Of a DNA stretch of 64,000 nucleotides, positions 1 through 10,300 are shown piece by piece. The DNA comes from Gordonia iterans (GTDB lineage Bacteria; Actinomycetota; Actinomycetes; Mycobacteriales; Mycobacteriaceae): assembly GCF_002993285.1 (NCBI RefSeq), contig NZ_CP027433.1, positions 496,001 through 560,000 of the forward strand. The letters run 5' to 3'. Each line of letters starts with the position of its first letter. Within the stretch, counting starts at the first letter, position 1. Both the position numbers and the translations under genes were made by a program. Under the pieces are notes generated by a model. That model did no database searches, was not told where the DNA came from, and saw only the letters and a list, made by a program, of their open reading frames with translations.

Positions 1-1
1 G

Positions 2-445
2 GCCGTGCTCGATCACCTGTGGGCGCGGCGCCACGAGCGGATCGGCCGCCTCATCGTGATCGACGAGGCGCACAATCTGTGCTCGCCGACGCCCGCGACG
101 CCGGTACAGCGCCTGCTGACCGAACGAATCGTGCAGATCGCCGCGGAAGGCCGCAAGTACGGCCTGTGGCTGCTGATGTCCACCCAGCGTCCGTCGAAAG
201 TCCATCCGAACGCGCTGTCGCAGTGCGACAACCTCGGCCTGATGAAGATGAGCGCACCGCGTGATCTGGCCGAGCTGGGTTCGGTCTTCGGTTACGCGCC
301 GGAATCGTTGCTCGCCCGCGCCACGGAGTTCGGGCAGGGGGAGGTGCTGTTCGCGGGCGGCTTCGCGCCGGCACCGATGATCGTGCAGGTCGCACCGCGG
401 CTGACCCGCGAGGGCGGTGCCGACGTCCCGATCGCCTTGCGCTGA
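2..445 (+). CDS. HerA/DUF853-like ATPase, C-terminal part (5' end outside window)
   Basis: This is the last ~147 codons of a P-loop ATPase of the HerA/FtsK-like (DUF87/DUF853) type. The visible part begins just before the Walker B segment (hydrophobic stretch then DEAH in VIDEAHN). It continues through STQRP, the sensor-like motif typical of HerA translocases, and an ASARD-like block around APRDLAELGSVFG. The frame is open to the window edge, so the start and Walker A lie upstream. These ATPases move along DNA or act as motor subunits, but the partner cannot be seen here. It converges on embB across a hairpin. Family assignment is fairly secure; the specific role is not. Confidence 0.75.
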   Translation, partial: AVLDHLWARRHERIGRLIVIDEAHNLCSPTPATPVQRLLTERIVQIAAEGRKYGLWLLMSTQRPSKVHPNALSQCDNLGLMKMSAPRDLAELGSVFGYAPESLLARATEFGQGEVLFAGGFAPAPMIVQVAPRLTREGGADVPIALR

Positions 446-529
446 CGCGCGGGCGTCAGGCGCGACAACCGGCGCCCAAGCGCGACGACCGACCGCAGAA
501 GCGACCACTACGGGTGTCGCGTCCGCGGT

Positions 530-567
530 CCGTCGTCGCGACGGCGTTGCGGCTGTCGCGACGACGG
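530..567. terminator. Candidate bidirectional hairpin between the HerA-like gene and embB
   Basis: Two perfect 13-base complementary arms (530-542 and 555-567) enclose a 12-base loop in the 126-bp gap between two convergent genes. The stem is GC-rich without a T-tract, as is common for actinobacterial terminators. It could end both transcripts. Confidence 0.5.
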
Positions 568-571
568 GACA

Positions 572-3500
572 CTAGTAACCTGCCGACCGCATCGGGGCCG
601 GCGTCCACAGTCCGTTCACCGTGCGATAGCCGAGCTCGAGGTCGGCAGGCTGCGCATCCGGAACCAGGGGCGTGTAGCGGGCCAGAGCGCCCCAATCGCG
701 TCCCCAGTTGTTCCGCAGGTAGCTCGGGACCAGGGTCTGCGTCAGCAGCGCATCGGTGATGCCGAGCGGGCCGCCGAACTTGCCGGCCATCCAGGTCTGA
801 CTGTTGCGCTGGGTGCCTTCGGCGTCCGGCATGATCCGCCAGTCGGGCAACTCGAGCACGCCGTTGCGCACCGCCATCGGGCGCTGGCACGGGAAGACCA
901 GACCGGGCAGCCAGTCGATGAACACCGGGTCGGTGCGTCCGACGACGTCGTTCAGCGTGCGCAGCGCCGGTACCCGAGGCGGGGTGAAGGCCACCCACTC
1001 GGTGGCGGCGGCACCGTCGTCGACCACGTCCAGGCGCACCAGAGTGGCGCCGGGGGGCGCCGCGGCGAGCGGGAAGCGCAGCGTCCGCCACTCGGCGTTG
1101 ACCTCCATCGCGTCGATCGGGATCTGCGGCGCGCCGACCGGGATCACCCGGCCGTCGGGGCCGAGCCGCGCATAGCGCGCGACCAGCTTGCGCCCGGCCG
1201 TCGTCGCGCCCAGACCGTTCACCGCGGCGATCGATCCGGCCGCGGCCACCGCCAGCAGTGGCGACTCCTCGGGCGCCTGGCCGGCGGCGAACGGCAGCTG
1301 GTACCAGTCGGTCAGCACCGACGCGGTGCCGGTGGCGCCGTAGCTGCCCAGCACCGGAGTGGTCGCCGGGTCGAGGCCGTACGGCAGCCGCACCTGCGAG
1401 AACGGCGGGGTGCTCTCGGTGGCGGTCTCGGTGGCCGTCTCGTCGTCGTTCTCGCTCTCTCCGGTGACCTCCTCCTCGGTGGGCAGCGCCGTCTGCGATT
1501 CCTCCTCGGTGGAGCTGCTGCTGGTCCTGCGTTCCACCGGGTCGATCAGCGTCGACGACGGGACTCCGTCCGGGGTGAACCCCGTGTTCTCGCCGGACAG
1601 CGCCGCCCTCGGCGAGGGCGCGGGTCGGCCCTCGACGGCGGCGGGCGAGAGGATGGATCCCTGCGGATCGCTCTCCACCAGCACGTCGTTCGCCAGGCCG
1701 CACTCGTCGCCGGTGAGGGCGCGCGCATTCGAGATCGCCCAGGACCAGCTGTCCCGTTGCGTCCAGGCGCCCTTGGCGAACGACAGGAGCATGAACAGCA
1801 CGACCAGTCCGGCGATCACCGGCAGCGGCGACACCTTGAAACGGTTGAGGCCGGTTCGCTGATACCCGGTGCGCTTGTCGTCGTCGACGTAGTCGTTGCG
1901 GAAGTAATACCAGAGACCGAACAGCGCGCAGATCCCGGAGAGGACCAGCACTACCCAGCCGAGGCGGACGCCGGCGACCGCGATGGGCCGGTCCCACCAG
2001 GGGATGCCGTAGCTGCCGACGTACCACCACATGTTGGTGCCGGTGGCGGCGACGGCCGTGACCAGCAGCACCGCCGATGCGAAGAAGGCGCGGTTGCTGC
2101 GCGAGCGCAGCAGGGCGGGCGCCATCATCGCTGCCGTGGCCGCCACGATGCTCGCGCCGATGCACGCGTACAGGCCGAAGTGGTGGGTCCACTTGGTCGG
2201 CGTGAACGAGATGAAGAACATGGTGCCGAGCATGGCCGCGATGAGCCGCCAGATCGGTGCGCGCGCGACCCCGTTCGGATGATTCCTCGACAGCAGCCGG
2301 AAGATCGCGATCACCAGGCACAGAAACATGATGAGGATGCCGAAGCGCCGGGAGAAGGTGCCGTCGCCGGTCTGCAGGATCAGGTAGTAATACCGGACCG
2401 GTTCCTGCCACCATTCCTGGGTCGGACCCACCTCGCTGGCCACCCGGCTGCCCTCGATCAACGGCATCAGCGGCTGCCAGTAGAAGATCATGAACAGGAC
2501 CGAGGTGCCGGCGGCCAGCACCGGGGCCAGCATCGGAAGCAGTCCGTCGCGGCCGCGGCGCGAGACGATGCCGCGCACCACCGGACGCAGACCGGCGATC
2601 AGGACGGCCACGGCCATGAGGCCGCCCGGCGCCACGGCGAGCGTGAACGCACCGATGATCGCGGCCACCGCGTACGGGAGCAGCCGCCGCGTGGCGATCG
2701 CCCGCTCCACCGCGCACCAGGTGAGGAGGGCTCCGACGGCCTCCAGCGGCTCGAACCGGATGCCGTTGTTGTAGGGCAGCCAGATCGCCAGGAAGACCAG
2801 TGCGCCGGACCAGATCGCGGCCTGGCTGCCGCGCACTGCGCGACCCAGGCGCGGGATCACCTCGCGGCTGATCAGCCACCAGCCGAGGAGTCCGAGCAAG
2901 AACGCAGGCAGCCGGAGCCAGGGCGCGGACACGCTGACGTGGGTCATCCACGACAACACCTGGTACGGCCAGCCGAAGGGGTCCTGCGGGACGCCGAAGT
3001 AGCGGAAGTAGTTGACCGCGTATCCGGCCTCTTCGGTGACGCGGGAGACCGTGATGTTGTAGCCGTCGTCCGAGGTGTTCCCGCCCATCAGCCACCAGAC
3101 CGCGAGCACCAGGAACACCACCACGTCGGGCGGCCGGATGGTGAACCAGCCGCGCGGCAGGAACCGTTTGTGGCCCCGGCCGTCGCGCGCATCCAGGATG
3201 CCCAGTGCGAGCAGCGACAGCAGGGTCATCAGGATGCCGATGATCACCGCGGCCAGCTTGAGCGGAGTCGGCGAGTTCACGAAGCGGGTATCGACGTCCG
3301 CGCGCAGCGACAGGCCTTCGAGGGGTGCGCTCGACGGCAGATCGGAGAAGACGCCCACGATCTGCGGACGCATGTCGGTGTCGTCGGTGCTGTACCGGGT
3401 GCCCTCGCCGCTCATGCCCACTGCCTGGGCGGTCACGCCGTCGCCGTCCCCGGTCAGCTCGAACACACAATGGGGGTTCGTCTGAGCCGCCTGCCGGTCC

Positions 3501-3925
3501 ACGCTGAGCAGCAGCACGTCGCGGACGGTCATGTTGAGCTTGTCGTCGGTCGCCCGGACGAAGAGGCCGCGGGCGCCGGCCTGCTTGCCGTTCTGCGGGA
3601 TGGTCGACAGGAGCACCCCGCCCCCGGCGGGCAGGTCTGCGGCGAGTGAGCAGGGGACTGCGGTGCTCATCGACGTCGGAACAAACGAGACCAGCGGCGC
3701 CGTCACGTTGCCGATCGCGCCGTGCTGCGGCCACTGCAGAGTGGTGGACCGCTGCTGCACCGGCAGCAACGGTGTCGCCACCGCCAACAGCACTCCGAGG
3801 AGGCCGGCGATCGCGGCGACCAGTTTGGTGACGCGGTAGTCGTTCGCCGTCAGAAAGCTCCAGCGGGCGGACTCACCCGAAGCGTTCGACGACGAGTCCG
3901 CTGAGATCTTGGTTTCCTCGGTCAT
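572..3925 (-). CDS. embB: Arabinosyltransferase EmbB
   Basis: GT-C (GT53) integral membrane arabinosyltransferase that extends cell-wall arabinan from decaprenyl-phosphoryl-arabinose. It has 1117 residues; family members are about 1090-1100. The N-terminal transmembrane segment leads to TPLLPV, then the periplasmic domain, a catalytic-loop motif NTSDDGY (Asp286/Asp287) and a polytopic core. A C-terminal carbohydrate-binding region ends in the family's typical NGLWTPAP motif. It is called EmbB because it is third in the embC-embA-embB order and its N-terminal half resembles mycobacterial EmbB. The ATG overlaps the embA stop by four bases, so translation is probably coupled. Two oddities: residue 293, aligned with M. 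tuberculosis Met306, is Val; and residues ~798-842 form an acidic Ser/Thr/Glu-rich stretch. Confidence 0.93.
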   Translation of the reverse strand: MTEETKISADSSSNASGESARWSFLTANDYRVTKLVAAIAGLLGVLLAVATPLLPVQQRSTTLQWPQHGAIGNVTAPLVSFVPTSMSTAVPCSLAADLPAGGGVLLSTIPQNGKQAGARGLFVRATDDKLNMTVRDVLLLSVDRQAAQTNPHCVFELTGDGDGVTAQAVGMSGEGTRYSTDDTDMRPQIVGVFSDLPSSAPLEGLSLRADVDTRFVNSPTPLKLAAVIIGILMTLLSLLALGILDARDGRGHKRFLPRGWFTIRPPDVVVFLVLAVWWLMGGNTSDDGYNITVSRVTEEAGYAVNYFRYFGVPQDPFGWPYQVLSWMTHVSVSAPWLRLPAFLLGLLGWWLISREVIPRLGRAVRGSQAAIWSGALVFLAIWLPYNNGIRFEPLEAVGALLTWCAVERAIATRRLLPYAVAAIIGAFTLAVAPGGLMAVAVLIAGLRPVVRGIVSRRGRDGLLPMLAPVLAAGTSVLFMIFYWQPLMPLIEGSRVASEVGPTQEWWQEPVRYYYLILQTGDGTFSRRFGILIMFLCLVIAIFRLLSRNHPNGVARAPIWRLIAAMLGTMFFISFTPTKWTHHFGLYACIGASIVAATAAMMAPALLRSRSNRAFFASAVLLVTAVAATGTNMWWYVGSYGIPWWDRPIAVAGVRLGWVVLVLSGICALFGLWYYFRNDYVDDDKRTGYQRTGLNRFKVSPLPVIAGLVVLFMLLSFAKGAWTQRDSWSWAISNARALTGDECGLANDVLVESDPQGSILSPAAVEGRPAPSPRAALSGENTGFTPDGVPSSTLIDPVERRTSSSSTEEESQTALPTEEEVTGESENDDETATETATESTPPFSQVRLPYGLDPATTPVLGSYGATGTASVLTDWYQLPFAAGQAPEESPLLAVAAAGSIAAVNGLGATTAGRKLVARYARLGPDGRVIPVGAPQIPIDAMEVNAEWRTLRFPLAAAPPGATLVRLDVVDDGAAATEWVAFTPPRVPALRTLNDVVGRTDPVFIDWLPGLVFPCQRPMAVRNGVLELPDWRIMPDAEGTQRNSQTWMAGKFGGPLGITDALLTQTLVPSYLRNNWGRDWGALARYTPLVPDAQPADLELGYRTVNGLWTPAPMRSAGY

Positions 3926-6900
3926 TTAGTCGGCTCCACGCGGATCGATCCGGCTCGGGCCAGGCCCGACTGGGTCACCTGCCGCGTCGTGACGCGGGCG
4001 GTGGCGGCGTCGGGGGCGAGCGGGGCCAGCTTCTCGAGCGTGCCCCAGTCCTGATGCCAGTCGTTGTTCAGATAGGTCGGGACGACGGTCGCCTTGGTGG
4101 TCGTGTCGACGATCCCGAGCAGGCCGCCGGCACTCGCCGACATCCAGGTCTTGGACTGCATGTTCATGGTCACGTAGTCCGGCAGGATCCGCCACTGCGG
4201 CACCTGTGCCACGCCGTGCCGGAAGGTCATCGGCTGCTGGCACGGGAAGAAGGCGGCGATCGGGAAGTCGATCAGCGTCGGATCGGACGAGCCGACCAGT
4301 TCCTGCAGGGTCTGCAGTTTCGGCGCGCGCGGCGGCGTGATGCCGATGAACTGCATGGCGCCCAGATTGGTGTCGTCGAGCACCAGCCGCATCACGGTGG
4401 CGCCGGCCGGCGCCGACGACATCGGCACACGCAGGTTCCGCCACGGGCGGTTCGCGATCCGCGGGCCCGGGTCGATCGGCAGCACCTTCGGCCCGATGCG
4501 CTCGAACCGGCCGTCGGCGCCGGGCCGCCCGAACTCCACCACCAGCGACTGGCCGGGGACCCGGACTCCGGTGGCGTCGATCGTGGAGACCGCGCCGGCG
4601 GTGGCGAACACCAGCAGCGGCGAGGCGTCGCGCTCGGGCAGCCGGTACCAGCCGGTGGTCAGGTGAGCGTTGCCGGGATAGCCGAAGCTGCCGAGCACCG
4701 GTGTGGTGGCCGGGTTCAGCCCGAAGGGCAGGGCGACGGTGGAACCGTTGACGGTCTCCGGTCCGGTGCCTCCGGTGGTGCCCGCGCCGAGCGTGCCGAT
4801 CGTGGAGAACGGCCGCGAGGTGGAGCCCGCGACGTGCATCTGGCCGGGTCGGGACGTGATCGACTCCGGAGACAGGTCCCCGGCCACGCCGTTCGGGGTG
4901 AAGCCGACGCTGTTCACACCGGCCAGGGCCGCCGACTGCGAGCGGCCGTCCACCGGAGTCAGCAGGTTCGCGTTCGGGTCGGGTTCGGCGAGGACCTGGT
5001 CGGCCATGCCGCACGACGAACTGCTCAGTGTGTCCAGATTATGGCTCAGTGCGGTCATGCCGTCGCGGGCGACGACGGCCTTGGCGTACAGCGCCAGCGT
5101 GGCCAGCACCATCAGGGCGGCGATCACGGTGATGGGCGACGAGGCGAGCGCGAGCCGGCGCCGATCGGCCCGGGAGTCGGTCTCGCCCTCCGCATGGTGC
5201 GCGAGACCCTTGTTGTCGACGTAGTCCAGACGCAGGGTCTGCCACAGGGCGAAAGCCACCGCGATCACGGCGAGGACGAGCAGCGCCGTCGAGACCTGCC
5301 GGCCGCCGATCGCCGGCGCCTGGTCGAACCAGGAGATGTTGTAGCGGTAGACGATCGGCCAGGAGTTGTAGCCGGCGGCCACCGCGGCGAGACCGAACAG
5401 CAGTCCGGCGACGAAGACGGTGAGGTTGCGGCTGTTGCGGGCGGCACTCTGCGCGACGGCCAGGGTGCCGGTGGCGGCCAGGGCCGCGGCGAGACCGGCG
5501 AACACGCCGAACTGGATGGTCCACTTGACCGGGACGAAGAAGAACAGCAGGAGCGTCACCGCGAACGAGCCGACCAGGCGCCACGCGGGCCCGCGGGACA
5601 CGCCGTCGATCCCTCCCCGCCGCAGCAGCACTGCCGCCGTCACGATCGCACCGGCGAACACCAGCAGCACCGGGATCCGGCGGGCGATGGCGCCGTCGGG
5701 CGTGGTGACCGAGAGGAAGTAGTAGCGGATGAACTCCTGGCTCCACGGGATGATCGGACCGGTCTGGTAGCGGATCTTCATCGCTTCGAGGACCGTCATG
5801 AGCGTCTGATCGCGGAAGACGACGACGAGCACCACCAGAGCCGCGGCGCCGATGGGTGCGAGCAACGCGCCGAGGGGGTCCTCGCGCCGTCGTTCCACCA
5901 GGATCCGCAGCAGGGCGCGGGCACACACCAGCAGGATGGCCAGCGCGATCACGCCCTGCGGGGCGAGCGCCACCGTGAACGCCGCGGCGGTCGCGGCCAG
6001 CGCCGCGGGCAGCAGCTGCTTGGTGGCGATCGCCTTCTCGGCCGCCCACCAGGTGAGCAGCGTGCCGAGCACGATGATGCCCTCGGTGCGCAGACCCGAG
6101 CAGAACGGCATCCAGAACGCCAGGAACACCGAGGCGGCGGCCCAGCCGGTCCAGCCGGTCGCCTTCACCGCGTCGCCGAGGCGGGGGAGGACCACGCGGC
6201 TGAGCAGGAACCACGACACCAGGCCGGCGACCAGGGCCGGAAGGTGCAGCCACACCAGGGACGAGCTGACCGAGCCCCAGGCGGCGAGGAAGCTGTAGTA
6301 CCAGTCGAACGGCGCCTCGGCGATGCCGAAGTATCGGTAGTAGTTGGACAGATAGCCGGCGGCGTCCGCAGTCCGGCCCATGTTGATGATGTAGCCGTCG
6401 TCGGGGGCGCCGGCCCCGAGGAAGAGCCAGACCAGCAGGATCACGGTGACCACGGCGTCGGTGAACCGCGGGCGAAGCGCGCGGATCCGGTCGGCGATGC
6501 GCAGGGCCGGCGGACCGCGGTAGCCGCGCAGCCGGTCCAGGCAGTAGAGCGCGAACAGGGCCACCAGCGTGGCGATCACGGCCAGCGCCATCACGACGAT
6601 CTTGAGGACGGTCGCGGTGCTCTCGTAGCGGTTGTCGACGGTGATCGCCGCGCGCAGACCGGCGGCTTCGAGGGCCCGCACCTGCGCCGTCGACAGCGGC
6701 GTGAAGAGCCCGTCGACCTGCGGCCGCTTGTCGGGGGCGAGCACGTTCTCCGGGCCGAGACCGACGAACTGCGCGCCGGCGCCCGCGGGCGACGCGAAGA
6801 TCCGGAGATTCCGGCACTGATCGGACGCCAGTTCGGCATGGGTTGCGCTGGCCGCGACGTTCGAGCGGAACAGGACGGTCACGCGGTCGCCGCGGTTGTT

Positions 6901-7251
6901 CACCACCAGGGCGTTGTTGGCCAGGCGTGAGGCGCCCGGCGGCATGGTCGACAAGAGCACGCCGTCGGCCGTGGCGGCCTGTTCGAGGGCCCGGCACGGG
7001 ACGACGACGTCCAGGGTCTGCGGCACCTGCGCGATCAGCGGGGCCAGCACCGACGGGTCGTCGTCGCTCAGCTGCTGACCCTGCGGCCAGGTGATGGTGG
7101 CCTCGGTGGTCTTGACCGGAAGGAAGGGCACGGCGAGGGCCGCGACGATGGCGACGACGCCGCCGATCACGGCCAGCAATCGAGCCTGCGAGGCCGACAA
7201 CGGGGCCGATCGCGGAGAACGCTCGGTCGCTTCGGAGGCAGTCGTTGACAC
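3922..7251 (-). CDS. embA: Arabinosyltransferase EmbA
   Basis: Second Emb paralogue, a GT-C arabinosyltransferase that works with EmbB on the arabinogalactan hexa-arabinofuranosyl termini. The frame is open back to a GTG at 7326. I prefer the GTG at 7251 (1109 residues), because the 25 residues before it are Gly/Pro-rich and unlike Emb N-termini, and because it restores an embC-embA gap of ~97 bp similar to mycobacteria. Neither start has a strong ribosome site. Visible features are one N-terminal membrane segment ending PFLPV, a periplasmic domain with an AGAGAQFVGL block typical of EmbA, the catalytic motif DDGY (Asp284/Asp285), about a dozen further membrane spans and a C-terminal domain. 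The position equivalent to EmbB Met306 is Met here. The stop overlaps the embB start (ATGA). Confidence 0.92.
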   Translation of the reverse strand: MSTTASEATERSPRSAPLSASQARLLAVIGGVVAIVAALAVPFLPVKTTEATITWPQGQQLSDDDPSVLAPLIAQVPQTLDVVVPCRALEQAATADGVLLSTMPPGASRLANNALVVNNRGDRVTVLFRSNVAASATHAELASDQCRNLRIFASPAGAGAQFVGLGPENVLAPDKRPQVDGLFTPLSTAQVRALEAAGLRAAITVDNRYESTATVLKIVVMALAVIATLVALFALYCLDRLRGYRGPPALRIADRIRALRPRFTDAVVTVILLVWLFLGAGAPDDGYIINMGRTADAAGYLSNYYRYFGIAEAPFDWYYSFLAAWGSVSSSLVWLHLPALVAGLVSWFLLSRVVLPRLGDAVKATGWTGWAAASVFLAFWMPFCSGLRTEGIIVLGTLLTWWAAEKAIATKQLLPAALAATAAAFTVALAPQGVIALAILLVCARALLRILVERRREDPLGALLAPIGAAALVVLVVVFRDQTLMTVLEAMKIRYQTGPIIPWSQEFIRYYFLSVTTPDGAIARRIPVLLVFAGAIVTAAVLLRRGGIDGVSRGPAWRLVGSFAVTLLLFFFVPVKWTIQFGVFAGLAAALAATGTLAVAQSAARNSRNLTVFVAGLLFGLAAVAAGYNSWPIVYRYNISWFDQAPAIGGRQVSTALLVLAVIAVAFALWQTLRLDYVDNKGLAHHAEGETDSRADRRRLALASSPITVIAALMVLATLALYAKAVVARDGMTALSHNLDTLSSSSCGMADQVLAEPDPNANLLTPVDGRSQSAALAGVNSVGFTPNGVAGDLSPESITSRPGQMHVAGSTSRPFSTIGTLGAGTTGGTGPETVNGSTVALPFGLNPATTPVLGSFGYPGNAHLTTGWYRLPERDASPLLVFATAGAVSTIDATGVRVPGQSLVVEFGRPGADGRFERIGPKVLPIDPGPRIANRPWRNLRVPMSSAPAGATVMRLVLDDTNLGAMQFIGITPPRAPKLQTLQELVGSSDPTLIDFPIAAFFPCQQPMTFRHGVAQVPQWRILPDYVTMNMQSKTWMSASAGGLLGIVDTTTKATVVPTYLNNDWHQDWGTLEKLAPLAPDAATARVTTRQVTQSGLARAGSIRVEPTK

Positions 7252-7348
7252 GATCTTTGAGATTAGTGCACCAAGCTGAGCACCACCCAATGCGAGCGGC
7301 CCGGGCGCGTACGGTCCGGGCCGCACCGACAGCCCCGCCGCGACCGGC

Positions 7349-10300
7349 TCAGTAGCGGATCGGGGCCGGACTCCAGAGGCCGCTGCGGACCGTGGTCTGG
7401 TAGTCGATCACCGCGGGCGCAGCGTCGTCGTACGGCGAGTAGCGTTCCAGCGCGCCCCAGTCACGGCCGATGTCGCCCTGCAGGTACGTCGCGACGGTGT
7501 CCGGCCGCTGCGACATCTCCAGCCAGCCCAGGGGCCCGCCGCCGGGCGCGGCCTGCCAGGTGCCCACCGCGGCGGCGAGGTCGGCGCCCGGCTTGATCCG
7601 CCACCGCGGGATCTCGGCGACGCCGGCGTGGAAGTTGAACGGCCGCTGACAGGGCACCACCAGGCCCGAGGTCCAGTCGACGTGCACCGGGTCGGTGGAG
7701 CCCACGGTCTCCTGCACGGTGGTCATCGCGGGCAGCCGCGGCGGGGTCACCACGAGGAAGCGGTCTTCGGCCAGGCTGTGGTCGTCGGCGACGATGCGCA
7801 CCGCGGTGAGCCCGTCCGGGAGTCCGGCTGTGTCGATGCGGACATTGCGCCATGACGGGTTGGGGCCGGGGTCGATCATCTGGACCGATCCGGTCGGGGT
7901 CAGGTCGCCGTCGCGCGTCTGCGGGGTGACCGGCTCGTCGGTGTACTCCAGGCGCAGTTCGTCGCGGGCGAACTTGCCGGCCACCGAGAACGTGATCAAC
8001 GGGCGGACTTTGTAGTCCGCCGGGAGCAGGTACCAGCCCGAGGTGAGGCCGGCCGGAGTCTGCACGTCGTCGGAGTAGCTGCCCAGCACCGGCGTCCGGG
8101 CCGGGTCGAGGCCGAAGGGAAGCGCCGCGCGGCTCCCGTTCACGCCGGGCTCGTCGAGCAGACCGCCGCCGGTGCCGCCGCTGTTGGCGATCAGCAGATC
8201 CGGGTCGCTGCTCGCGGCTCCGGCCAGGACGCCCAGGCTGCCCGACGACGCTCGGGCGTTCAGATCGTCGGGCACGCCGTTCGCCGAGAATCCGGCGGTC
8301 GCGCCCCGATCGGCGCCGCGCGGCTGGGTCGCGGGGCCGGCGAGGGGGTCGGTCAGCGTGTCGTCGACCGGGGGCAGGAGGTGATCGCTCGGGTTCTCCT
8401 CGACCCAGATCTTGTCGGCCATGCTGCACGGCCGGCCGGCGAGCGCTTCCAGGTTGGAGCGCGGCACCGAGTACGAGGTGCTCTGATTGATTCCGGCGAC
8501 GATCGCGGTGACCAGGGCGAAGACCACCACAGCGGTGGCGGCCACCCCCATCGGGGCGCGGGCCGGCCAGGCGAGGGCGCGTCGCAGACGCGGCAGACGG
8601 ACGTCTTCGGGGTGCTCGTGGGCGGGATCGGTGCCGGCGAACGGCTCGCGGAAGTGGAACCACAGCGCCACGGCCAGCAGCACAAGGGTGAGGTACAGCA
8701 GCACCTGGCCGACCATCACGCCGGCGATGGTCACCTGCCAGACGCCCCACGGCATGCCCCACGCCGAGGAGTAGTAGTACGAGTTCGGCGCCGTGAGGGC
8801 CAAACCGGTGATGAACACGACGAGCGCGGCGAAGAGTGTGCGGTTGCGGCGTGAATGCGTCGCGTCGGCGCTCGCGGCGACGGTGGCGAGCGCGGCCAGG
8901 GCGGCCGCCAGCCCGGCGAAGACGCCGAAGTGGTGGGTCCACTTGGTCGGAGTGAACATCAGGAACAGCAGTGACGCGAAGGTGATGCCGACGATTCGCT
9001 GGGCCGGGCCGGCGGCCGTGCCTGGAATCCGGCCCTTGCGCAGCAGTACCGCACCGGCGACCACCAGCGAGAGCACCATCGCGAGGACGGCGAACCGGCG
9101 CAGGATGGAGCCGTCCGCGGAGAACGCGAACAGCGAGGAGTAGCGGTCGATCTCGTTGTACCAGTGGGCCGACGGGCCCACCGAGGTCTTCATGGCCGAA
9201 CTCTGCGTGAACGCGGCCAGTGTCAGATCCGTGAACACCACGAAAAGGACGAAGGTGCCTGCGGCGAGGATCGGGGCGATCAGGCTCGCGTACGCCCAGC
9301 CGAGTCCCCGGCCGGTCAGCCGGGCCACCTCCCGAGCCCGTTTGACCAGAGCGAGCAGCATCGGCCGGGCACCGGCCACCAGGGCGGCGACGGCCAGCAC
9401 ACCGGTCGGCCCGGCGGCGATGCTGAAGGCGCCGATCAGGCAGGCGACCGCGGCGGGGAGCATCCGCCCGGTGGCGATCGCGCGTTCCACCGAACACCAG
9501 GTGAGGAGGGCGCCCAGCGCGATGATGGGCTCGGGGCGCAGGCCGTTGTTGAACGGGAACCACGCCACCAGGAACACCGCGGCGGCGGTCCAGGCCGGAC
9601 CGCTTCGACGGAGCTCGGCAGAACCGCCCCGACGGGCGCCGAGGAGCTGCAGACCCGAGGTGGCCCGGCCCAGCCGGGGGAGCACCTCGTGGCTGATGAT
9701 CAGCCAGCTCGCGATGCCGCAGAACAGCGCCGGGATCCGCATCCACGGACTGGCCACCGAGACCTGACTGAGCAGCCCGAAAACCTGGTAGTACCAGCCG
9801 AACGGTGATTCGGGCGCGCCGAACCACCGGAAGTAGTTCGCCGTGTAGTCGCTCTCCTGCGCCACCCTCGACATGGTCATCAGGTAGCCGTCGTCGGAGG
9901 TGTTGGGGCCGACGAAGTGCCACACCAGCAGCAGCCCGATGACGGTGTAGTCGCGCGCGTTGAGCCGCCACCAGCGGGCCGGGAAGATCCGCCGGTGCCC
10001 GCGGCCGTCGGTGGCGTCGAGCCGGGCCAGTGCGGCCAGCGAGACCAGCGTCATCGCGATGCCGACGATGATCGCCAGCCACTTGAGCAGCGTCGGGGAG
10101 GTGCTGTAGCGGGAGTCGATCTCGACGTGTGCGGACAGCCCGGGCAGGTCGACCGCCGGTCCGGTGAGCTGGGTGAACAGTCCGGTCACCTGCGGGCGCT
10201 GGTCGCCCAGATCGGAATCAGCCGTCGAGGCGGCCAGCGGCTCGTCGTCGTCGTTCCGCAGGCCTGCGAAGGACGCCGTCACCCCCTCGGAGCCGGCCGT

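Noticed and set aside
4054..6930. A 958-codon open frame antisense to embA (and similar long frames opposite embB, embC and aftA)
   Set aside because: The products are Arg/Gln/His/Asp-rich without motifs, and high third-position GC keeps antisense frames open. The Emb frames have clear domains.
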